DNA of 64,000 nucleotides from Hamadaea tsunoensis DSM 44101. Lineage in GTDB: Bacteria > Actinomycetota > Actinomycetes > Mycobacteriales > Micromonosporaceae. Below, one piece after another: positions 56,323 to 64,000 of this stretch. The position numbers and the translations under genes are program-made. Below the pieces are notes generated by a model. That model had not been told where the DNA came from and searched no databases. It saw only the letters and a list, made by a program, of their open reading frames with translations. The stretch spans positions 34,726 through 98,725 of the forward strand of contig NZ_AUAX01000034.1 in NCBI RefSeq assembly GCF_000428945.1, given 5' to 3'. Position 1 is the first letter of the stretch; every line of letters begins with the position of its first letter.

Positions 56323-58641
56323 CTAGTCGCGGCGCTGCTGCCGGCGGCGGCGCTCGCCGTCGTCACCGTCGCGGCGCGGGCCCCGGTCGGTGCGGTCGCG
56401 GTCGCGCGGGCCCCGGTCCCCGGTCTCCCGGTTGGCCGGGCGCTCGGCCGCGGCCGGCCGCTCGACACCCTCGGGGAGGACCTTGTCCAGGTAGATCTTG
56501 CCGCGCGAGTCGACCTCGGCGATCTCCACCTCGACCTTGTCACCGACGTTGAGGAAGTCCTCGACCCGCTCGACGCGCTTGCCGTCGCCCACCTTGGAGA
56601 TGTGCAGCAGGCCGTCGCGGCCGGGCAGCAGCGAGACGAACGCGCCGAACGCGGCCGTCTTCACCACCGTGCCGAGGAACTTGTCACCGATCTTCGGCAG
56701 GGTCGGGTTGGCGATCGCGTTGATCCGCTCGACCGCCGCCTGGGCCGACGGCCCGTTGGTGGCGCCGACGTAGATCGTGCCGTCGTCCTCGATCGAGATC
56801 TCGGCGCCGGTCTCGTCCTGGATCGCGTTGATCGTCTGGCCCTTCGGGCCGATGACCATACCGATCTTGTCGACCGGGATCTTGACCGTCGTGACGCGCG
56901 GGGCGTACTCGCTCATCTCTCCGGGCGAGTCGATCGCGTCCTGCATCACGTCGAGGATCGTGAACCGGGCGTCGTGCGCCTGGCGCAGGGCCGCCGCGAG
57001 GACCTCCGACGGGATGCCGTCGAGCTTGGTGTCCAGCTGCAGGGCCGTCACGAACTCGCGGGTGCCGGCGACCTTGAAGTCCATGTCGCCGAACGCGTCC
57101 TCGGCACCGAGGATGTCGGTCAGCGTCACGTACTCGGTCTTGCCGTCGACCTCGTCCGAGATCAGGCCCATCGCGATGCCGGCCACCGGCGCCTTCAGCG
57201 GCACACCGGCCGTCAGCAGCGACATCGTGGACGCGCAGACCGAGCCCATCGAGGTCGAGCCGTTCGAGCCGAGCGCCTCGGACACCTGGCGGATCGCGTA
57301 CGGGAACTCCTCACGCGAGGGCAGCACCGGGATCAGGGCCCGCTCGGCGAGCGCGCCGTGCCCGATCTCGCGCCGCTTCGGCGCGCCCACCCGGCCGGTC
57401 TCACCGGTCGAGTACGGCGGGAAGTTGTAGTTGTGCATGTAGCGCTTGGTCTTCTCCGGCGACAGGGTGTCCAGCGCCTGCTCCATGCGCAGCATGTTCA
57501 GCGTGGTCACGCCCAGGATCTGGGTCTCGCCCCGCTCGAAGATCGCCGAGCCGTGCACCCGCGGGAGCACGGAGACCTCGGCGGTCAGCGGCCGGATGTC
57601 GGCCAGCCCGCGACCGTCCATGCGGATCTTGTCGCGCAGCACGCGGCCGCGTACCTCCGCCTTGGTGACGGAACGGAAGGCGGCCGAGACCTCCTTCTCG
57701 CGCCCCTCGAACTGCGGGGCGACGGCGCCGATGACCTTCTCCTTGACCAGGTCGAGGGCCTCTTCGCGATCCTGCTTGGCGGCGATCTTCAGCGCCTCGG
57801 CGACCTCGGCCGCACCGGCGGCCTTGACCGCGGCGTACACGTCGTCCTGGTAGTCGAGGAAGACCGGGAACTCGCCGACCGGCTTGGCCGCGACCGCGGC
57901 CAGCTCGGCCTGGGCCCGGCACAGCTCGCGCAGGACCGGCTTGGCGGCCTCGAGGCCCGCGGCGACGACCTCCTCGGTCGGGGCGGTGGCACCGCCGGCG
58001 ACCAGCTTGACCGTGTGCTCGGTGGCCTCGGCCTCGACCATCATGATCGCGACGTCGTCACCGACGACGTGGCCGGCGACGACCATGTCGAAGACGGCCC
58101 GGCTCAGCTCCTCGTGGGTCGGGAAGGCGACCCACTGGTTGTCGATGAGCGCGACCCGGGTCGCGCCGATCGGGCCGGAGAACGGCAGGCCGGAAAGCTT
58201 GGTCGACATGCTCGCGGCGTTGATCGCGACCACGTCGTACGGGTGCGCCGGGTCGAGCGAGAGCACCGTCTCGACGACCTGGACCTCGTTGCGCAGGCCC
58301 TTGACGAACGACGGGCGCAGCGGCCGGTCGATCAGCCGGCAGGTGAGGATGGCGTCCTCGGTGGGACGGCCTTCGCGGCGGAAGAACGAGCCCGGGATCC
58401 GGCCCGCCGCGTACATCCGCTCCTCGACGTCGACGGTGAGCGGGAAGAAGTCGAACTGGTCCTTGGGCTGCTTGCTGGCGGTCGTCGCGGACAGAACCAC
58501 GGTGTCGCCGAGCTGGGCCAGGACGGAACCGGCGGCCTGCTTGGCGAGGCGTCCGGTCGAGAACGTGATCTCCCGGGTGCCGAAGGCACCGTTGTCGATC
58601 ACGGCCGTGCTGTGCTGCGTGCCGAGAGTGGTCTCGGTCAT
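56323..58641 (-). CDS. pnp: Polyribonucleotide nucleotidyltransferase
   Basis: PNPase degrades RNA 3'-5' phosphorolytically and can make tails. The 772-residue product has two RNase PH-type domains (about 20-250 and 350-560), a KH domain (about 590-650, [16 protein letters not shown]), an S1 domain (about 665-735) and a short C-terminal tail rich in RDRD and RRD. ATG with GAGGAG about 9 nt upstream. It is downstream of rpsO, a hairpin at 58848-58877 lying between them. Confidence 0.97.
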   Translation of the reverse strand: MTETTLGTQHSTAVIDNGAFGTREITFSTGRLAKQAAGSVLAQLGDTVVLSATTASKQPKDQFDFFPLTVDVEERMYAAGRIPGSFFRREGRPTEDAILTCRLIDRPLRPSFVKGLRNEVQVVETVLSLDPAHPYDVVAINAASMSTKLSGLPFSGPIGATRVALIDNQWVAFPTHEELSRAVFDMVVAGHVVGDDVAIMMVEAEATEHTVKLVAGGATAPTEEVVAAGLEAAKPVLRELCRAQAELAAVAAKPVGEFPVFLDYQDDVYAAVKAAGAAEVAEALKIAAKQDREEALDLVKEKVIGAVAPQFEGREKEVSAAFRSVTKAEVRGRVLRDKIRMDGRGLADIRPLTAEVSVLPRVHGSAIFERGETQILGVTTLNMLRMEQALDTLSPEKTKRYMHNYNFPPYSTGETGRVGAPKRREIGHGALAERALIPVLPSREEFPYAIRQVSEALGSNGSTSMGSVCASTMSLLTAGVPLKAPVAGIAMGLISDEVDGKTEYVTLTDILGAEDAFGDMDFKVAGTREFVTALQLDTKLDGIPSEVLAAALRQAHDARFTILDVMQDAIDSPGEMSEYAPRVTTVKIPVDKIGMVIGPKGQTINAIQDETGAEISIEDDGTIYVGATNGPSAQAAVERINAIANPTLPKIGDKFLGTVVKTAAFGAFVSLLPGRDGLLHISKVGDGKRVERVEDFLNVGDKVEVEIAEVDSRGKIYLDKVLPEGVERPAAAERPANRETGDRGPRDRDRTDRGPRRDGDDGERRRRQQRRD

Positions 58642-58847
58642 GAATGGATACTCCTCTTCGGTCGTCAGGGGCGGACGGGCGACACCCGCGTCGGGTTCGC
58701 CGTGTGCGTCCTGCGGCAGACGGCCGGTCTTCGATCGAAGCCCTCGGACCGCGTCGCGGTGCCGGGAGCCACTACCGAGGACCGAGCGTCGAACCTGCCC
58801 CTTTGCGTCTTTTGTGCGTGAATTATGAAATTGTCGAACCGAGAAAC

Positions 58848-58877
58848 GGGGGAGCGACCGGCGACGGCTGCTCCCCC
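58848..58877 (-). terminator. Hairpin downstream of rpsO
   Basis: GGGGGAGC and GCTCCCCC form an 8-bp stem, followed on the minus strand by GTTTC, 8 bp after the rpsO stop. Likely an attenuator or terminator before pnp. Confidence 0.7.
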
Positions 58878-58884
58878 GGCCGGG

Positions 58885-59154
58885 TCAGCGCCGGATGCCG
58901 AGGCTCTCGATGAGCGCGCGGTACCGGGCGATGTCCTTCTTCGACAGGTACGCCAGCAGCCGCTTGCGGCGGCCGACCAGCAGCAGCAGCCCGCGGCGGC
59001 TGTGGTGGTCGTGCTTGTGCACCTTCAGGTGCTCGGTCAGATCCTTGATCCGCTTGGTGAGGACCGCGATCTGGACCTCCGGCGAGCCGGTGTCCCCTTC
59101 GACGGTCGCATAGTCCTGCATGATCTGGGTCTTGACTGCAGCGTCGAGCGCCAT
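58885..59154 (-). CDS. rpsO: 30S ribosomal protein S15
   Basis: Binds 16S rRNA helix 22 early in 30S assembly. The 89-residue length and the [14 protein letters not shown] and [21 protein letters not shown] segments are diagnostic. ATG with AGGGAGAAC upstream. It precedes pnp in the standard rpsO-pnp order. Confidence 0.98.
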   Translation of the reverse strand: MALDAAVKTQIMQDYATVEGDTGSPEVQIAVLTKRIKDLTEHLKVHKHDHHSRRGLLLLVGRRKRLLAYLSKKDIARYRALIESLGIRR

Positions 59155-59325
59155 GTTCTCCCTAACTTCTGGGGTACGCGCCGGCCACAGCGGCCGGCAT
59201 CATGTGCTGGTTTCGGGCCCGCGGCGTCGAGCAGGCCGTCCGGAACCAGCCTCAAGGTTACCGCACGTTATCGATCTTGGGCGCGGCGTGCACCGACGAA
59301 CCGCCCGGGATCGGACGTGGCGGGA

Positions 59326-60255
59326 CTAACCACGCAGGAGAATCTCCCGTGTACGGTCGACGTCGTCGGCGATCGCCTTGATCAACGCGTCCAGCGTGTC
59401 GAACCTCACCGTCGGGCGCAGGTGCGCGACGAAGTCCAGCGCGAGCTGCTCGCCGTAGAGATCCCCGGACCAGTCCAGCACGTACGCCTCGACGCGCCGC
59501 TCGGTCCCCGCGAAGGTCGGGTTGGTGCCGATCGAGATCGCCGCGGGCAGCCGTTCGCCGCCCCGGACCAGCCAGCCCGCGTACACGCCGTCGGTGGGGA
59601 TGGCCGCGTACCGGGCGCAGAGCAGGTTGGCGGTCGGGAAGCCGAGCTCGCGGCCGCGCTGGTCACCGCGGACCACCACGCCTTCGAGCCGGTGCGGCCG
59701 GCCGAGCGCCCGGGCCGCCGCGGTCACGTCACCGGCGGCGACGCAGGAGCGTACGTAGGTGGACGAGAAGACGGTCTCGTCGTCGGCGAGCAGCGGTCCG
59801 GCCGTCACCGCGAACCCGAACCGCCGGCCGATCCGGGTGAGCTGCTCGACGTCGCCCGCCGCCTTGTGGCCGAACCGGAAGTTCTCCCCCACCACGACCT
59901 CGGCCGCGTGCAGGTGCTCCACGAGGACGTCGTGGACGAACTCCTCGGGCGACAGCCGCGAGAACTCCCGCGTGAACGGCTCCACGCAGAGCGCGTCCAC
60001 ACCCAGCTCCTCGATCAGCTCCGCCTTGCGCGCCGGGCCGGTGAGCACCGTGGGATGCGATCCGGGCCGCACGACCTCGGACGGGTGCGGGTCGAAGGTC
60101 AGCACCACGCTCGCGTCGCCGAGCTCGTGCGCGCGCTTCACCGCGTACCCGATGGTCGCCTGATGGCCGCGATGCACTCCGTCGAAGACCCCGATCGTGA
60201 CGACCGACCGGCCCCAGCCCCGCGGGGCCTGCGCCGTACCTCTCCACCGCTGCAT
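59326..60255 (-). CDS. ribF: Bifunctional riboflavin kinase / FAD synthetase
   Basis: Makes FMN then FAD. The 309-residue product has the N-terminal nucleotidyltransferase motif TIGVFDGVHRGHQ (about 20-32) and the FSSTYVRS region, and the C-terminal kinase motifs GFPTANL and PTFAGTERRVEAYVLDW. ATG 60255 lies 7 nt after TAGCCT and lacks a clear ribosome site, suggesting a leaderless start; the longer frame to 60297 is not credible. It follows truB across one extra membrane gene. Confidence 0.94.
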   Translation of the reverse strand: MQRWRGTAQAPRGWGRSVVTIGVFDGVHRGHQATIGYAVKRAHELGDASVVLTFDPHPSEVVRPGSHPTVLTGPARKAELIEELGVDALCVEPFTREFSRLSPEEFVHDVLVEHLHAAEVVVGENFRFGHKAAGDVEQLTRIGRRFGFAVTAGPLLADDETVFSSTYVRSCVAAGDVTAAARALGRPHRLEGVVVRGDQRGRELGFPTANLLCARYAAIPTDGVYAGWLVRGGERLPAAISIGTNPTFAGTERRVEAYVLDWSGDLYGEQLALDFVAHLRPTVRFDTLDALIKAIADDVDRTREILLRG

Positions 60256-60262
60256 GAAGCCC

Positions 60263-60268
60263 AGGCTA
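60263..60268 (-). promoter_or_regulatory. -10 box for leaderless ribF
   Basis: TAGCCT on the minus strand, 7 nt before the ATG of ribF. Confidence 0.45.
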
Positions 60269-60277
60269 CCGAAACGA

Positions 60278-62113
60278 TCAGAAGCAGTCTCGGGCACACA
60301 GGACCGTCGTTACCTCCGTCTCCCCCGCGAGGACGAGCAAGGGCAGACCCTCTTTCGTGTACGCGATCCAGCCGCCCGCGTACGCGCTCCCGGCCGGCGC
60401 GGACTGCCACGGCCGCAGGGTCACCTGCGCGCAGGCCGGATCGGTGCAGTGGGCCAGGGCGTACCGGTCGCGGGGTACGGGCGTGCCGATCCGCAGCTGG
60501 AAACCGGGCCGCCGGTCCGGAGCCGGCGCGACGAACGCGGCGGTCAGCAGTCCGCGGGGGTCGAAGCCGAGGGCGACGGGGACCGGCTCGCCGCCCGTTA
60601 TCGTCAGCGGCCAGGCCCGCGGGAGCAGCGAGACGGTGTCGCCGAGCGCGGAACAGGTCCGGTCGACGCAGCGGGTCTGGCGCACGAGGTCGTCGTCGCT
60701 CCAGCCGACGACGGGCACGCCGGCGTCGTCGGTTCCGACCGCGATCGCGGTCGGCGCCGCGGGCCGCGACGGGGACATGCCGCCGAACGACAGCATGCCC
60801 CGGCTCTCGGGCACCTCGGTACGCCGGGCGTGGGCGCAGTCCGTGCCGGGGCAGGCCCACAGCACGACGGTCGCGCCGGTCTTCAGCCAGGCCAGGGCCG
60901 CGACCACGACGTCACCGGCCGGGGTCATCGTGATCGCGGCGCGGTCCCACCGCTCGCCGGCGCCGGCGAAGGCGGTCTTCACCGTCTCGCAGGAGTCGAC
61001 GCGGCAGACGGCCAGGGTGCCCTCGTCGCGGAGGACGTCCGTGACGGCGAGCCGCCGGCCGTCGGGCAGCGCCGTCACGGCCGCGTAGCGCTCTTCACCC
61101 CGCCCCGGGAGACGATCGGTCAGTACGCCGTCGGGCCCCGCCCCGGCCGCCCGGTCCGATGTGTTCGCGGGGTGGACCGTCAGCACCGGTACGCCGGTCG
61201 GGTCCCACGCGGTCACTCCCGCCCCGACGGTGACGGCGAGCAGGACGGCGGCCGCCCCGATCGCCCAGCCGGACCGGCTCGGCGGCGATCCCGGCAGCAG
61301 CTCGCGTACGCGCCACAGCCGCGACCGGGCCAGCAGTCCGCCCTGGACGGCCACGACAGCCGTAATGATCACGAGTTCGACCAGGTAGATCCCCGCGACG
61401 ACCAACGGGTGGGCGGAACGCGCGGGCAGTAGCCCGATCACCCACGTCCCGATCACGCCGGCGGCCACGACGCCGAGGAAGAGGAAGAAGGCACCGGTCT
61501 TGTCGACCGCGACCACCCCCAGCCCGGTACGCAGAGCGTCGGCCGTGGTGTACCGGGCGCCCGGATCGACGGCGGCCGGCTTGTCCGGATCCCAGGGTTC
61601 GTCGCCGAATGGTGGACGCGGCAGCCTCGTCACGCCGGTACCCGGGATGCCGTCGACGGCCGCGGCCGGAAGCGCGTACGTGAAGCGGCTCAGCAGCACG
61701 GCGGCGATCACGAGCAGCACCGCGGCGAGCCACCCGGAGCCGAAGCTCAGCAGGGCGACCGCGACCAGCAGGACGATCGCGTACACGGCCAGCAGGGCGA
61801 GGACGCCGACGATCGCGAGCCAGCGGCGGGCGGCGTACCGGAGCGCGTCGCGTACGGCGACCGGCGTGCCGGCGAGCGCGCCGGCTGCCACGATCATCAC
61901 GGCGGACACCGCGTAGGCCCAGCCCCCGACCGCCAGCGCGAGCAGTGCCCACTGGTGCGGCCCGGGCACGTTCTCCGGCCGCCCGCCCAGCAGCGCGGTC
62001 GTGCCGCCCCCGCCGAACAGGCTGACGAGCATCCCGGCCAGCCAGCTCGCCGCGACGCCGGGAGCGGCCGCCCCGGCGAGCGCGCGCCCATGCCTCAGCA
62101 GTTCCCCGTTCAC
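60278..62113 (-). CDS. Membrane protein with a Cys-pair beta-repeat extracytoplasmic domain
   Basis: I do not recognise a family. The 611-residue product has about seven membrane helices (about 10-310) and then an extracytoplasmic domain. That domain contains five Cys pairs at a regular step: VCRVDSCE, ACPGTDCAH, RCVDRTCSA, HCTDPACAQ and the terminal LCARDCF. Each pair, roughly C-x3-4-C, follows a strand-like segment with a GD, GA or GTP turn, so it looks like a beta-propeller or -roll with one disulphide per blade. GTG start follows TACGCT by 6 nt (leaderless). It interrupts the usual truB-ribF pair. Confidence 0.75.
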   Translation of the reverse strand: MNGELLRHGRALAGAAAPGVAASWLAGMLVSLFGGGGTTALLGGRPENVPGPHQWALLALAVGGWAYAVSAVMIVAAGALAGTPVAVRDALRYAARRWLAIVGVLALLAVYAIVLLVAVALLSFGSGWLAAVLLVIAAVLLSRFTYALPAAAVDGIPGTGVTRLPRPPFGDEPWDPDKPAAVDPGARYTTADALRTGLGVVAVDKTGAFFLFLGVVAAGVIGTWVIGLLPARSAHPLVVAGIYLVELVIITAVVAVQGGLLARSRLWRVRELLPGSPPSRSGWAIGAAAVLLAVTVGAGVTAWDPTGVPVLTVHPANTSDRAAGAGPDGVLTDRLPGRGEERYAAVTALPDGRRLAVTDVLRDEGTLAVCRVDSCETVKTAFAGAGERWDRAAITMTPAGDVVVAALAWLKTGATVVLWACPGTDCAHARRTEVPESRGMLSFGGMSPSRPAAPTAIAVGTDDAGVPVVGWSDDDLVRQTRCVDRTCSALGDTVSLLPRAWPLTITGGEPVPVALGFDPRGLLTAAFVAPAPDRRPGFQLRIGTPVPRDRYALAHCTDPACAQVTLRPWQSAPAGSAYAGGWIAYTKEGLPLLVLAGETEVTTVLCARDCF

Positions 62114-62119
62114 GCGCGC

Positions 62120-62125
62120 AGCGTA
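62120..62125 (-). promoter_or_regulatory. -10 box for leaderless membrane-protein gene
   Basis: TACGCT on the minus strand, 6 nt before the GTG at 62113, overlapping the truB-side spacer. Confidence 0.45.
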
Positions 62126-62141
62126 TTGCAGGCCGCCAAGG

Positions 62142-63029
62142 TCAGGCGGCCGCCAGAACGATCTCCGGACGCGCCCGCCCGCCGCGTTCCGACACCACCG
62201 CGAGCGCCGCGCCGTCCGGCCCGAGGATGCCGTACGGCCCGGCGATCCCCTCCGGCGACAGGGATCCGCCGTGCGACAGCACCCGGGCGGCCTCCTCGTC
62301 GACCGTGCGTACCGGCATCGCGCGGGCCAGCGCCGCGGCCAGCGGCAGGGTCACCGGGTCGTCCAGTTTCTCCAGACCCTCCAGCGTGTACGCCTCCGCG
62401 AGCGTGAAGCCGCCGACCGCGGTACGCCGCAGCGCGGTCAGGTGGCCGCCGACCCCGAGACCGGCGCCGAGATCGCGGGCGATCGCCCGGATGTAGGTGC
62501 CCGAGGAGCAGGCGACCTCCACGTCGACGTCGACGAAGTCGTCCACCCGGCGCAGATCCGCCACGTCGATCCGGGAGATCGTGATCCGCCGGGCGGCCAG
62601 CTCGACCTGCTCGCCGTCGCGGACCATCTTGTACGCGCGTACGCCGTTGACCTTGATCGCGCTGACGGCGCTCGGCACCTGGTCGATCTCGCCGACCATC
62701 CGGTTCAGTCCCGCGTGGACGGAGTCGTCGGTGATCCCGGCGGCGGACATGGTCGCCACGATCTCGCCCTCGGCGTCGTCGGTGACCGTGGTCTGGCCGA
62801 GCCGGACCGTCGCCCGGTACGCCTTCCCGGTGCCGACCACATAGGTGAGCAGCCGCGTCGCCCGGCCGACCCCGATGACGAGGACACCGGTGGCCATCGG
62901 GTCGAGCGTGCCGCCGTGGCCGACCTTGCGCGTACGCGCGATCCGCCGGCACCGGGCGACGACGTCGTGCGAGGTCATCCCGGGTGCTTTGTCGACCACG
63001 ATGAGACCGTCGGTCACCTGCTCAGCCAT
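62142..63029 (-). CDS. truB: tRNA pseudouridine(55) synthase
   Basis: Makes pseudouridine 55 in the tRNA T-loop. The 295-residue product has the active-site motif GHGGTLDPMATGVLVIG with the catalytic Asp (about residue 42), the YRATVRLG and SGTYIRAIARDLG regions. ATG 63029 is chosen by family length; the longer frame to 63065 lacks support. It is 112 bp from the M23 gene, on the same strand. Confidence 0.95.
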   Translation of the reverse strand: MAEQVTDGLIVVDKAPGMTSHDVVARCRRIARTRKVGHGGTLDPMATGVLVIGVGRATRLLTYVVGTGKAYRATVRLGQTTVTDDAEGEIVATMSAAGITDDSVHAGLNRMVGEIDQVPSAVSAIKVNGVRAYKMVRDGEQVELAARRITISRIDVADLRRVDDFVDVDVEVACSSGTYIRAIARDLGAGLGVGGHLTALRRTAVGGFTLAEAYTLEGLEKLDDPVTLPLAAALARAMPVRTVDEEAARVLSHGGSLSPEGIAGPYGILGPDGAALAVVSERGGRARPEIVLAAA

Positions 63030-63095
63030 GGCGTCCAGGGTGCCAGAGCCGGACCGGGCCGCCACTGACGGGTGCCCGGCCGTGCCTCGGGCCGG

Positions 63096-63833
63096 TTACG
63101 GGTCGACGAGCGGCTTGGTCGGGCAGCCGTTCTTCGCCTGCCAGTTCTTGATCTCGTTGACCGCCGACTTCGGCGAACTCGTCTTCCACGAGTCGAGGTA
63201 GGGCCACGGCCAGATCACGCCGCGCCGGATCCACCAGTCCTTGACCCGCTGGCAGACCGGGGAGATCCCGAAGTGCAGGTGGCAGACGGTCGTGTCGCCG
63301 GTCCGGCCCACCTTGCCGATCTGCTGCCCGGCCGCGACGCGGACACCGGGGCGGATGTCGGCGCCGATCGACGACATGTGCGAACCGTAGTAGCGCACTC
63401 CGTCCTCGCCGAGAATCGACCAGCCGAGGCCGCCCCGGGTGGCGCCGAGGTTGTCCTTGGCGTTCCACGTGTCGACCAGGTTCACCTCGAGCACCGTGCC
63501 GTTGACCGGCGAGACCACCGGGTTGCCGCAGGCCGAGATGATGTCGCTGGCCGGATAGTCGTGGTGCGAGTGCGCGTACGACGCCTTGCCGATGATCGGG
63601 AAGACGTACGGCTTCGGGTTGTGCCGGATCGGCGGGGGCGCGGCCGTCTCCTTGGTGAGCGGCACGCTGCCCGCGGACACGCTCGTGCCGGTGGTGACGG
63701 TGGCCGCGGCGGGCAGCCGGGGGCTGGCGGCGGCACCGGCGGTTTCCTTGCGGGTGAACACCACGCCCAGCACCAGGCCGAGCCCGACCACCACCGCGAC
63801 CACGGCCATGACAAGGGGGAGACGACGACGCAC
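63096..63833 (-). CDS. M23-family (LytM) metallopeptidase
   Basis: A 245-residue exported or membrane-anchored protein. After the basic start VRRRLPLV there is a hydrophobic segment (about 8-26) acting as signal or anchor, a Thr/Ala/Pro-rich linker (about 30-80) and an M23 domain: SHHDYPASD supplies His and Asp ligands and HLHFGI the HxH motif, so the zinc site is intact. M23 proteases cut peptidoglycan cross-bridges. GTG 63833 lies 9 nt after a TTATAT box; the frame running back to 63995 enters repeat D and is not translated. It is likely a cell-wall remodelling enzyme. Confidence 0.88.
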   Translation of the reverse strand: MRRRLPLVMAVVAVVVGLGLVLGVVFTRKETAGAAASPRLPAAATVTTGTSVSAGSVPLTKETAAPPPIRHNPKPYVFPIIGKASYAHSHHDYPASDIISACGNPVVSPVNGTVLEVNLVDTWNAKDNLGATRGGLGWSILGEDGVRYYGSHMSSIGADIRPGVRVAAGQQIGKVGRTGDTTVCHLHFGISPVCQRVKDWWIRRGVIWPWPYLDSWKTSSPKSAVNEIKNWQAKNGCPTKPLVDP

Positions 63834-63842
63834 GTGCCGAGC

Positions 63843-63848
63843 ATATAA
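63843..63848 (-). promoter_or_regulatory. -10 box for M23 gene
   Basis: TTATAT on the minus strand, 9 nt before the GTG at 63833. A leaderless or near-leaderless start. Confidence 0.45.
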
Positions 63849-63901
63849 GCCGCCCGCGCCGCGTAGCGCCCTCCGTTCGGCCGTCCTCTTCAAGGTCAAA
63901 A

Positions 63902-64000
63902 TCAAGATCTTTTTTGTCCCGGGTTCGTCGATCTCACCTCCGCTCCTCCCGCGGGAGACCGTTCCGCCCCTATCGCTGCGCTCCGGGGACTCCACTGCCA
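63902..64000 (+). repeat. Intergenic modular repeat, copy D (M1 start, cut by the window end)
   Basis: TCAAGATC (63902-63909), a T-run, TTTGTCCCGGG at 63913, then M1 sequence ending ACTCCACTGCCA as the window stops. The CCCCTATCGCTGCGCTCCGGGG stretch is a small self-complementary insert shared with the left M1 of copy C. It lies on the 5' side of the M23 gene. Confidence 0.9.

Overview
This window is about 64 kb of a high-GC actinobacterial chromosome. NrdR/class II NrdJ, LexA with an actinobacterial SOS box, ClgR, DUF3046 beside recA, RNase J, FAD-dependent ThyX and many leaderless-looking starts all point to Actinomycetota. The frequent CGTACG-type words and overall gene order make me favour the Micromonosporaceae (Actinoplanes-like), but this is inference. 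I see no tRNA, rRNA, prophage, transposase or CRISPR array.

Layout. 1-19.6 kb: nrdJ-nrdR (dNTP synthesis and its repressor), lexA, a propeller/membrane protein, hflX, malic enzyme, dapF-miaA, a DUF349 protein, miaB, citrate synthase and a complete gluABCD-type glutamate ABC importer. 19.6-29 kb: RNase Y, recX-recA, DUF3046, an MFS exporter, a MocR regulator divergent from a flavin-type/GNAT fusion. 29-41 kb: the giant helicase Lhr, an acyltransferase-3 membrane protein, SAM hydroxide adenosyltransferase, and an overlapping block read leftward (rimO, pgsA, nat, pncC) ending at clgR. 41-48 kb: LtrA, a small conserved protein, ftsK, RNase J, dapA, thyX. 48-54 kb: an accessory island (RHH regulator plus DUF4097, DUF2752, AlkZ/YcaQ-like protein, two GNATs, a GT87-type mannosyltransferase). 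54-64 kb: dapB, M16 peptidase, pnp, rpsO, ribF, a membrane protein, truB and an M23 peptidase. Three lysine/diaminopimelate genes (dapF, dapA, dapB), three tRNA or ribosomal-protein modification genes (miaA, miaB, rimO) plus truB, and the DNA-damage set lexA/recA/recX are the functional themes.

The most unusual content is not protein-coding. Three long intergenic regions (9230-9739, 28042-28709, 53335-54215) and the right edge (63902-64000) are copies of one modular repeat family. It has an end module (M1) starting TCAAGATC...TTTGTCCCGGG and a core module (M2) bounded by 19-bp inverted repeats CTTTGTCGCGACTGTCCGA. M2 holds nested inverted repeats and several copies, in both orientations, of a unit with consensus GATCNNTNRCGGCTGRGRTG. 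All three complete copies lie exactly between convergent genes and fill almost the whole gap. A second, smaller palindrome family (arms AAGATCCCGCTTGGATCAGG) occurs at 14431-14480 and 19524-19603 with a decayed arm at 39909-39929. I found no protein in the window that would move either family, and I do not recognise either from published work.

Regulatory sites that can be read directly include three phased GATGTTG repeats upstream of nrdR, an SOS-box-like palindrome upstream of lexA, a RecA-NDp-type promoter upstream of recA, paired ACTGTAC repeats between the MocR gene and its divergent neighbour, paired GTGACRTCAC palindromes on the RHH promoter, and a recurrent TANNNT box 6-9 nt before a start codon that suggests leaderless transcription of at least a dozen genes.
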